A stretch of DNA of 6,547 nt from an uncultured Clostridia bacterium. Its GTDB lineage: Bacteria; Bacillota; Clostridia; Christensenellales; Borkfalkiaceae. Of the stretch, positions 1 through 4,254 are shown piece by piece. The notes under the pieces are model-generated. The model was not told the DNA's origin and searched no databases. It saw only the letters and a list, made by a program, of their open reading frames with translations. Location: assembly GCA_946628865.1 (NCBI GenBank), contig CAMOXE010000153.1, forward strand, positions 1 through 6,547, in the 5' to 3' direction. Both the position numbers and the translations under genes were made by a program. Positions within the stretch are counted from its first letter, which is position 1; every line of letters starts with the position of its first letter.

Positions 1-141
1 CGCTTAAATGCTTTACACCTTAAATAAAGTATTTTGCGAGTATTTTTGGTGAGAGCGAGCGGAATAGAATACAAATTCATTGCGCGAGAACTCGCCGGAA
101 AGACCGCAAAAGGCTTATTTAAGGCGGGTTCGGATATGAAT
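1..141. other. Left-edge region without a supported gene
   Basis: Several short open frames cross this stretch, but all are closed by stops. The longest on the plus strand runs from the TAA at 25-27 to the TGA at 142-144 and has no ribosome binding site or recognisable motif. I see no tRNA-like fold, no convincing promoter and no terminator. The alternation of GC-rich patches such as GAGAGCGAGCGG (51-62) with AT-rich sequence would fit an intergenic repeat or the decayed upstream part of the hydrolase remnant that follows, but I cannot show either. Confidence 0.4.
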
Positions 142-144
142 TGA

Positions 145-464
145 CTTGGCCAACCTATTCACACTCGGCTAACCGAAAGCAAAAATCACTCGTTGCCGTA
201 TTTTCCTCTTGGATTTTCGTATTTTTCAAAACGTGAATTTGCGAGCGGATATATACGGAAAACGTCTTGTATCTTGCGGTATGTGATTTTAACAATACGG
301 GGAACGTAGTAATTCCGTTGAAAAGAGAGTGGAATATATCGCTCGTGAAAACGGGTTGTCTTGCGATAATCGAAACGGAACATCTGCCTTCGGATAACGA
401 ATTGCGTGTGCGTTTCGATAAAAAGAACTGCGCGACGTTTTTCGTCTTGTGCTTTACGGAATAA
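145..464 (+). pseudogene. Frameshifted C-terminal remnant of a glycoside hydrolase (GH36 alpha-galactosidase-like)
   Basis: Two adjacent plus-strand frames together look like the C-terminal beta-sandwich of a GH36-type alpha-galactosidase. The first (145 to about 258) encodes LPYFPLGFSYFSKREF and then ASGYIRK, recalling the WPLGF-type segment before the C-terminal domain in those enzymes. The second (237-464, opening after a TGA at 234-236) encodes VLYLAVCDFNNTGNVVIPLK and ends with NELRVRFDKKNCATFFVL, matching the usual order: 'laVw' strand, 'lpL' strand, hydrophobic closing strand. Joining them needs one frame change around 250-266. The first frame is also closed upstream by a TGA at 142-144, and no catalytic domain is present. 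The stop at 462-464 lies 16 nt before the oxidoreductase ATG and overlaps its ribosome binding site region, which is normal operon spacing and suggests a once-functional upstream gene. The family call rests on recalled motifs and is tentative. A simple sequence error at the junction is an alternative to decay. Confidence 0.42.
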
Positions 465-480
465 AAGGAGAAAAAATCAT

Positions 481-1707
481 ATGAAAAAATTAGTAGTGTT
501 CGGCTTGGGCGCGAGGGGCAATATCTATGCGACCTTTGCCAAAACCTATCCTGAAAAATTCGATTTGACGGCGGTAATCGAAAACGCCGCGGACAGGCTC
601 GAGTACGCGAAACAAAACTATCCGGGTGCTAAACTCTTTTCAGACTATCGCGATTTTTTAAAGGCGGATATCAAAGCCGATATCGTTGCCGTTGCTACGC
701 AGGACAACGATCACAGAGAACACGCTATCGCAATGATGAAAGCGGGCTACGACCTGTTGCTTGAAAAACCGATTGCCAACAACTTGCAAGACTGCCTCGA
801 TATATACGCCGCAAGCGTAAAATACGGCAGGAAAGTAATAGTCTGCCACGTTTTGAGATATACGCCGTTTTATTCGACGGTAAAGCGCATAATAGACGAG
901 GGTAAACTCGGCGAAGTCGTCACGATCCACGCGAGCGAAAACGTCGGATATTATCATCAGGCGCACAGTTTCGTGAGAGGACCTTGGAGAAATAAAGAAG
1001 AATCCAGCCCGATGATTTTGGCGAAGTGCTGTCACGATATGGATATAATAAGGTATCTTATCGGCGAAGAATGTATATCCGTAAACTCATACGGCGGGTT
1101 GTACTATTTCAATAAAGAGCATGCTCCGGAGGGTGCGGCAAAGTACTGTTCTGAGTGCAAGTATACCGACTGCGTATATAAGGCTCAAACGATCTACCTT
1201 TCCGAAAAAGGCAAAGAATTCGCAGCGTATTTCACGACGAAAGAAAAAACGGACGAGAATATTTTGTCCGATTTAAAGCACTCGCCTTACGACAGATGTG
1301 TGTACTTTTCCGATAACGACGTGGTCGACCACGAGGTTACGATCATGCGTTTTAAAAACGGAAAAACCGCGTGTCATACCATGACCGCTTTCAGTCAGAA
1401 TATCTATCGCGATTTGAAAGTCCACGGAACCAAAGCCGAACTCGTCGGCATTATCGAAAACAACGATATCGAGATTCGTTATTTCGACGGCAGAACCGAA
1501 AAGATAAAAGTGGATATTTCGGCGGCAACCGTCGGCAAACATATGGGCGGAGACTACTTTATGATGAACAGCCTTTTCAAGACCTTGAACGGCGAAAAAG
1601 CCGAGGGCGTTACCTATTTGGACGTTTCTATCGAAAGCCATCTGATGTGTTTTGCCGCTGAAGAATCGAGATTAAACGGCGGGGATACGCGTTTAATAAA
1701 GAAATAG
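481..1707 (+). CDS. Gfo/Idh/MocA-family NAD(P)-dependent oxidoreductase
   Basis: The 408-residue protein has the standard two-domain layout of this family. An N-terminal Rossmann fold starts with VVFGLGARGN (residues 5-14), is followed by the family's EKP motif (E95-K96-P97, contacting nicotinamide and substrate), and then by an alpha/beta domain with the catalytic AKCCHDMD segment (K182, H185, D188). Members oxidise or reduce a hydroxyl/keto group on sugars, inositols or related polyols in the cytoplasm; the substrate cannot be read from sequence. A cysteine cluster at C223, C226 and C231 is typical of one subfamily and could bind a metal. I chose the ATG at 481 because AAAGGAG (464-470) precedes it and the Rossmann strand begins at residue 3; a longer in-frame version from 406 would add 25 unlike residues and overlap the upstream frame. 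The gene follows a hydrolase-like remnant by 16 nt, consistent with sugar catabolism. No terminator is seen until 1789. Confidence 0.93.
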   Translation: MKKLVVFGLGARGNIYATFAKTYPEKFDLTAVIENAADRLEYAKQNYPGAKLFSDYRDFLKADIKADIVAVATQDNDHREHAIAMMKAGYDLLLEKPIANNLQDCLDIYAASVKYGRKVIVCHVLRYTPFYSTVKRIIDEGKLGEVVTIHASENVGYYHQAHSFVRGPWRNKEESSPMILAKCCHDMDIIRYLIGEECISVNSYGGLYYFNKEHAPEGAAKYCSECKYTDCVYKAQTIYLSEKGKEFAAYFTTKEKTDENILSDLKHSPYDRCVYFSDNDVVDHEVTIMRFKNGKTACHTMTAFSQNIYRDLKVHGTKAELVGIIENNDIEIRYFDGRTEKIKVDISAATVGKHMGGDYFMMNSLFKTLNGEKAEGVTYLDVSIESHLMCFAAEESRLNGGDTRLIKK

Positions 1708-1788
1708 TAAGTCGATATTAAGCGCCGCGGCGTACCGCGATTCGGCGGATAGCCTTTAAGATAATCGTATACCGCATATCCGTGCGAT

Positions 1789-1840
1789 AAAAAATAGCGG
1801 GTAAAACTTGCAAAATTGCAAGTTTTACCCGCTATTTTTT
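1789..1840. terminator. Perfect 25-bp inverted repeat, bidirectional intrinsic terminator
   Basis: Bases 1789-1813 are exactly complementary to 1816-1840, with only two bases between the arms (about four unpaired in a real loop). The left arm begins with AAAAAATAGCGGG and the right arm ends with CCCGCTATTTTTT, so the hairpin has a T-tract when read on either strand. It lies 81 nt after the oxidoreductase stop and should end that transcript. With a plus-strand gene on both sides there is no obvious need for termination leftward, but the symmetry would also insulate the promoter at 1895. The 1708-1788 stretch before it holds only a short palindrome (CGCCGCGGCG, 1723-1732). Confidence 0.85.
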
Positions 1841-1894
1841 GTTTCCGTATCATCGTCGGACGATTAAAACCCTGTAAAAACCGAATAAAACCGC

Positions 1895-1923
1895 TTGACA
1901 TTTAGCGGCGCTTTGCTTATAAT
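1895..1923 (+). promoter_or_regulatory. Consensus sigma-A promoter for the AbrB-ABC operon
   Basis: TTGACA (1895-1900) and TATAAT (1918-1923) are both perfect matches and are separated by an ideal 17-nt spacer. Transcription should begin near 1930, giving a leader of about 40 nt before the ATG at 1970. Small inverted elements overlap the promoter: CCGCT (1891-1895) with AGCGG (1904-1908), and AGCG-g-CGCT (1904-1912) in the spacer. They could be an operator for the AbrB-type protein encoded first in the operon; that link is inference. So strong a core promoter would be expected to need repression. Confidence 0.88.
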
Positions 1924-1969
1924 AAAATAAGAATAATAAGAAAAGTAAGAAATATATCGGAGAAAATCA

Positions 1970-2188
1970 ATGAAAGACGTGCAGGACGACAGATTTATCG
2001 TAAGCGTGAAAGTAGGACCTAAAGGACAGATAACCGTTCCGAAAGAGGCGAGAAAGATGTTCGATATAAAAGAGGGCGAAACGCTTATGGTAATGGGCGA
2101 TAAAGCGCGAGGGCTTGCTATAGTGAAAGCCGACGTTTTTTATGCTTTGATGGGGGGTGCGGCTGATGACGGCGATAAAAACCGTTGA
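1970..2188 (+). CDS. AbrB/MazE/SpoVT-type swapped-hairpin DNA-binding regulator
   Basis: A 72-residue protein whose residues about 11-52 form the SpoVT/AbrB domain: SVKVGPKGQITVPKEARKM, then FDIKEGE and a final hydrophobic strand. KGQITVPKEAR is the hallmark segment of these dimeric swapped-hairpin beta-barrel transcription factors. The ATG at 1970 has CGGAG (1958-1962) seven bases upstream and lies just after a consensus promoter. It is the first gene of an operon with an ABC ATPase and permease; its last 23 nt overlap the ATPase start at 2166, indicating translational coupling. Placement of such a regulator at the head of an ABC-2 operon is common and suggests that it represses its own operon, perhaps in response to the exported compound. 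It could instead be a MazE-like antitoxin, but no toxin gene follows. Confidence 0.9.
   Translation: MKDVQDDRFIVSVKVGPKGQITVPKEARKMFDIKEGETLMVMGDKARGLAIVKADVFYALMGGAADDGDKNR
2152..2157 (+). promoter_or_regulatory. Ribosome binding site that selects the ATPase start at 2166
   Basis: A run of six G inside the end of the AbrB-type gene stands eight bases before the ATG at 2166. A GTG at 2157 is in frame but overlaps this run and has no other Shine-Dalgarno-like sequence upstream, so the ATG is preferred. The run lies within translated sequence, so ribosomes finishing the regulator would expose or re-use it. Confidence 0.6.
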
Positions 2189-2900
2189 TTTAACGAAAAA
2201 GGATAACGACCTCGCGGCGGGGGACAAACTGAATTTAGAGATAGAAGAGGGTGAATTGTTTTCGCTTTTGGGTGTAAACGGAGCGGGAAAGACGACGACT
2301 ATAAAAATGCTGTCTACGCTTACCGCGCCGACGAGCGGCGAGGCTTACGTTTTAGGTCACGACGTAAAGACCGAAAGCGATAAAGTAAAAGAGGTAATAG
2401 ACGTATCTATGCAGGAAACCGCTATCGCAAGAAAACTTACGGTAGAGGAGAACGTCGAGTTTTACGCGGCGCTATCCGGTCAAAGCAAAACCGAAATCGA
2501 AACGACGAAAGAATACGTTTTCGAGGCGTTTTCATTAAAAGAGGTTGCTCGCCGTCGAGCCTGTACGCTCTCCGGCGGGTGGCAAAGGAAATTATCTATC
2601 GCGCTCGCGCTCGTGACAAAGCCCAAAATTTTGTTTTTGGACGAGCCTACGCTCGGACTTGACGTGATCGCTCGGCGTGAACTTTGGAAAACGATACGCG
2701 AGTTAAAATCTAAAATGACGATAATTCTCACCACGCATTATATGGAAGAGGCTGAGGCGCTTTCGGACAGAATAGGCGTTATGAAAGACGGAAAACTTCT
2801 GTTTGTCGGCACTAAAGAAGAAATGTTTAACGTAAGCGGCAAATCGAGCGTCGAGGACGCGTTTATAGAGATCGTCTCGGGAGGTGAAGCCCTTGTATAA
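2166..2900 (+). CDS. ABC transporter ATP-binding protein (ABC-2 / drug-export type)
   Basis: A 244-residue cytoplasmic nucleotide-binding subunit with all core motifs: Walker A GVNGAGKTTT (36-45), Q-loop glutamine about Q83 (SMQE), ABC signature LSGGWQRKL (135-143), Walker B ILFLDEP (155-161) with catalytic E160, D-loop GLD (164-166) and H-switch TTH (189-191). The length and the EEAEALSDRIGVMKDGKL stretch after the H-loop fit the DrrA/CcmA-like family that energises ABC-2 export of drugs, peptides or lipids. The usual A-loop tyrosine of an 'LTKKYG' start appears replaced: here residues 9-16 read LTKKDNDL. The signature has tryptophan in place of the more usual methionine or glutamine. It overlaps the upstream regulator by 23 nt, and its stop (2898-2900) overlaps the permease start, so the three are one translationally coupled operon. 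The transported substrate is unknown. Confidence 0.95.
   Translation: MTAIKTVDLTKKDNDLAAGDKLNLEIEEGELFSLLGVNGAGKTTTIKMLSTLTAPTSGEAYVLGHDVKTESDKVKEVIDVSMQETAIARKLTVEENVEFYAALSGQSKTEIETTKEYVFEAFSLKEVARRRACTLSGGWQRKLSIALALVTKPKILFLDEPTLGLDVIARRELWKTIRELKSKMTIILTTHYMEEAEALSDRIGVMKDGKLLFVGTKEEMFNVSGKSSVEDAFIEIVSGGEALV
2879..2884 (+). promoter_or_regulatory. Ribosome binding site supporting a TTG start for the permease
   Basis: GGGAGG lies at the very end of the ATPase gene, eight bases before an in-frame TTG at 2893. The alternative GTG at 2884 would use the last base of this GGGAGG itself and has no other Shine-Dalgarno-like sequence upstream. I therefore place the permease start at 2893. Confidence 0.6.
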
Positions 2901-3645
2901 GTCGATTAACAGGGTATTCGTACTCACAAAACGCAATATAAAAGAGATTTTAAGAGACCCGCTTTCGCTCGCGTTTACGGTGGCGTTGCCGCTCGTAATG
3001 CAAATACTTTTCTATCTGATTTTTCATAATTTGACTACGCAGTTCGAGATGCGGTATTTAGCGCCCGGGATAGTGGTGTTTTCGCAGTCGTTTTTGACGT
3101 TGTTTACGGGGCTGCTTATCTCGGTTGACAGAAAGACGGCGTTTTTGACTCGTCTCTACGTTTCGAGCGCTAAGCCGCACGAGTTTATATCAGGTTATGC
3201 TCTTTCGGTGTTGCCGATAGCGATATTTCAGTCGATACTCTTCTTTCTGGTAGGCGGAGTTTTCGACGCGTCGCTCTTTAGCGTAAAGACTCTTGCCGCC
3301 GTAGGTCTTAGCGTTATAACCTCGCTATTTTTTATAGCGGCGGGGATACTTTTCGGCTCGATATGCGGCGAAAAATCCGTCGGCGGAATAACGTCGATAG
3401 TGATAACGGGGCAATCGGTACTATCGGGGATGTGGTTTCCGCTCGAGGGCATGGGCGGCGGGATAATAACGTTTATGAACGTTTTGCCTTTCAAAAACGC
3501 GACTGCGCTCGTTAAGAACACGGTAAACGGGATAGCGGACGTAGCGAGCGACTTTTTATATCCGCTTATTATAGTGCTACTATATACGCTGATAACTTTT
3601 TCAGCGGCGATATTTGCTTTTAAGAAAAAAATGAAAGATAATTAA
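2893..3645 (+). CDS. ABC-2 type transporter permease
   Basis: A 250-residue integral membrane protein and the membrane partner of the ATPase just upstream. A short cytoplasmic amphipathic start (RVFVLTKRNIKEILRDP, about residues 7-23) is typical of DrrB-like ABC-2 permeases. Six hydrophobic segments follow, at roughly 24-45, 57-77, 97-120, 131-153, 160-180 and 220-243. The family's LP-x(n)-A segment before the last helix is visible as NVLPFKNATALVK. The C-terminus KKKMKDN is positively charged and so likely cytoplasmic. One permease and one ATPase would form a homodimeric 2+2 exporter. The start is the TTG at 2893, overlapping the ATPase stop by 8 nt; a GTG at 2884 would add three residues. 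Cargo could be an antimicrobial, peptide or lipid; nothing in the sequence decides this. Confidence 0.92.
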   Translation: MYKSINRVFVLTKRNIKEILRDPLSLAFTVALPLVMQILFYLIFHNLTTQFEMRYLAPGIVVFSQSFLTLFTGLLISVDRKTAFLTRLYVSSAKPHEFISGYALSVLPIAIFQSILFFLVGGVFDASLFSVKTLAAVGLSVITSLFFIAAGILFGSICGEKSVGGITSIVITGQSVLSGMWFPLEGMGGGIITFMNVLPFKNATALVKNTVNGIADVASDFLYPLIIVLLYTLITFSAAIFAFKKKMKDN

Positions 3646-3659
3646 ATTTAAAAAATCAA

Positions 3660-3688
3660 GCGCGCCGACGCATTTAGCGTCGGCGCGC
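3660..3688. terminator. 12-bp GC-rich terminator shared by convergent genes
   Basis: GCGCGCCGACGC (3660-3671) and its exact complement (3677-3688) flank a 5-nt loop (ATTTA). Read on the minus strand the stem is followed by TTGATTTTTTAAATTT, a good T-rich tail for ending the small regulator gene that finishes at 3696. Read on the plus strand it lies 14 nt after the permease stop but the tail is weaker (AGTCTGTTTATTT). It probably serves both converging transcripts. Confidence 0.85.
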
Positions 3689-3695
3689 AGTCTGT

Positions 3696-3905
3696 TTATT
3701 TAAGCCCGAGAATATCGTCTGAAGAAACGTCGAGAATAAGACATAAATTCGCAAAGGTGTCTAAAGCGGGGAATTTATCCTGACGTAGATACTTGCTCAC
3801 CGTAGACGGGTTTATGCCGAGCCTCTCTGCTATTTGTTTTTGCGACAGATCAGAGTTTTTAATCTCTTCGCGCAGTCTTTTTTGAATATCTTTTAACAAT
3901 ATCAT
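3696..3905 (-). CDS. Small Cro/CI-type (XRE) helix-turn-helix regulator
   Basis: From the ATG at 3905 the protein is 69 residues, essentially a single HTH domain: helices around LSQKQIAERLG (20-30) and INPSTVSKYLR (31-41), then FPALDTFANLCLILDVSSDDIL (46-67). This closely fits compact XRE repressors with an 'FPALDTFAKLCKILDV' tail; there is no ligand-binding or protease domain. Earlier in-frame ATGs at 3953 and 3923 lie inside the two palindromic operators and upstream of the gene's own -10 box, so they would not be in the mRNA. The ATG at 3905 has no Shine-Dalgarno sequence and falls 6 nt after the -10, suggesting a leaderless message. It is divergent from the structured RNA and LRR gene and convergent with the ABC operon. 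It probably binds the GCACATTGTGC pair, repressing itself and the rightward promoter. It lacks a DUF2384 domain and so is not a typical RES antitoxin. Confidence 0.9.
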   Translation of the reverse strand: MILLKDIQKRLREEIKNSDLSQKQIAERLGINPSTVSKYLRQDKFPALDTFANLCLILDVSSDDILGLK

Positions 3906-3911
3906 AGCCAA

Positions 3912-3920
3912 ATTATAGCA
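3912..3920 (-). promoter_or_regulatory. Extended -10 promoter of the XRE gene
   Basis: Read on the minus strand this is TGCTATAAT, a perfect TATAAT (3917 to 3912) with the TGn extension. No good -35 box is present at 16-18 nt (the best is CAAGTA at 3940-3935), as expected for an extended -10 promoter. The next six bases are TTGGCT and then the ATG at 3905, so the predicted start of transcription is at or within a base or two of the start codon. The extension overlaps the palindrome at 3918-3928. Confidence 0.7.
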
Positions 3921-3928
3921 CATTGTGC
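3918..3928. promoter_or_regulatory. Palindromic operator copy 1 (GCACATTGTGC)
   Basis: A perfect palindrome about a central T, overlapping the TG extension of the XRE gene's own promoter. The same 11 bases recur with their centre exactly 30 bp away (3923 and 3953), about three helical turns, so two repressor dimers would sit on the same DNA face. Location and symmetry fit autorepression by the adjacent HTH protein. Binding itself is inferred. Confidence 0.75.
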
Positions 3929-3937
3929 AATTTTTAC

Positions 3938-3966
3938 TTGACAAAAGGCACATTGTGCCATATAAT
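3938..3966 (+). promoter_or_regulatory. Rightward consensus promoter, divergent from the XRE gene
   Basis: TTGACA (3938-3943) and TATAAT (3961-3966) are perfect and separated by 17 nt. Transcription would begin near 3973, shortly upstream of a second promoter and of the structured RNA. Its spacer is almost filled by the second palindrome, so an occupied operator should shut it off. The first product after it is either a 32-codon frame (3980-4078) or a longer form of the structured RNA. Confidence 0.85.
3947..3959. promoter_or_regulatory. Palindromic operator copy 2 (GGCACATTGTGCC)
   Basis: A 13-base palindrome around a central T, containing the same 11-base core as copy 1 plus one extra G/C pair. 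It lies wholly inside the 17-nt spacer of the rightward promoter, where repressor binding would exclude RNA polymerase. The extra base pair may make this the stronger site; that is inference. Confidence 0.78.
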
Positions 3967-4025
3967 AGTGTTGCGTTGCATGTTAAAATTTAAACGGCAA
4001 AGCAAATTAAAGTTTTGTTATTTAA

Positions 4026-4055
4026 TTGACAAAATTTCAGCGTTTATGATACAAT
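4026..4055 (+). promoter_or_regulatory. Second rightward promoter, placed at the 5' end of the structured RNA
   Basis: TTGACA (4026-4031) and TACAAT (4050-4055) are separated by 18 nt, with a TGn extension (TG at 4047-4048). Five to seven bases after the -10 comes 4061, the first base of the long RNA helix. The match between predicted start site and helix end supports a discrete RNA gene or leader beginning here. No GCACATTGTGC copy overlaps it, so it may be active even when the XRE protein is bound upstream. Confidence 0.8.
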
Positions 4056-4060
4056 ACCAT

Positions 4061-4230
4061 TGCGACCAAATTAAATAATTGTTTTTAAGTCAGACATATC
4101 TTGCGAGTAGATATGTATGCTTTTCGCGTTATACAATTTCTGACTTAAAGATTGTTTAATTTGTGTCGCAGCAAAGCGGGAAGTGCATTTTTACTAAGTG
4201 TCGTCCGTTTTGCGGGCGACATTTTTGTTT
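4061..4230 (+). ncRNA. Unrecognised structured RNA with its own promoter and terminator
   Basis: TGCGAC (4061-4066) pairs with GTCGCA (4165-4170); after one bulged base (4164), 4067-4080 pairs with 4150-4163 (14 pairs, two of them G-U). After a 3-nt bulge (4081-4083), 4084-4094 pairs perfectly with 4139-4149 (11 pairs). This gives about 31 bp of nearly continuous helix. The tip branches: CATATCT (4095-4101) pairs with AGATATG (4109-4115), and ATGC (4117-4120) with GCGT (4126-4129). The loops TGCGAG (4102-4107) and TTCGCG (4123-4128) are complementary and could form a kissing contact. A single-stranded tail (4171-4198) leads to an intrinsic terminator. I do not recognise a known class: it lacks the 6S RNA bubble, T-box, SAM or c-di-GMP signatures I know. 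Its function is open: free sRNA, attenuator leader for the LRR gene, or RNA partner of the XRE regulator. Confidence 0.72.
4199..4230 (+). terminator. Intrinsic terminator between the structured RNA and the LRR gene
   Basis: TGTCGTCCG (4199-4207) pairs with CGGGCGACA (4213-4221) through nine pairs, one G-U, around a TTTTG loop, followed by TTTTTGTTT (4222-4230). It stands 24 nt before the LRR start codon with no room for another promoter between them. The LRR gene therefore either depends on read-through or regulated antitermination, or has low basal expression. Confidence 0.85.
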
Positions 4231-4254
4231 AAAAATTTAAAAGAAGAGGGCTTT

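Noticed and set aside
658..1035. Minus-strand open frame inside the oxidoreductase gene
   Set aside because: It is a reverse-frame shadow of a well-supported gene, with no ribosome binding site or family resemblance; the same holds for the other antisense frames at 1273-1641, 2480-2734, 3228-3521 and 4656-4964.
3906..3953. N-terminal extension of the XRE protein from the ATG at 3953
   Set aside because: Its extra codons cover both operators and the gene's own -10 box; the ATGs arise from the ACAATGTGC half of the palindromes.
3980..4078. A 32-codon coding sequence
   Set aside because: No Shine-Dalgarno, overlaps a promoter and an RNA helix, and no recognisable family; kept only as a finding to test.
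4061..4170. The long inverted repeat as a MITE or IS-derived element
   Set aside because: The terminal repeats are good, but flanks (CCAT to the left, GCAA to the right) show no target-site duplication, and the promoter start site and downstream terminator match an RNA gene better.
4061..4230. 6S RNA, T-box, or a known riboswitch
   Set aside because: No large central bubble as in 6S, no T-box GGTGGTACCGCG sequence, and none of the SAM, c-di-GMP or TPP conserved cores that I can recognise.
4198..4254. Earlier GTG start for the LRR protein
   Set aside because: The GTG at 4198 lies at the terminator stem and would add 19 residues before a clear lysine-rich signal segment that starts at the ATG at 4255, which has its own ribosome binding site.
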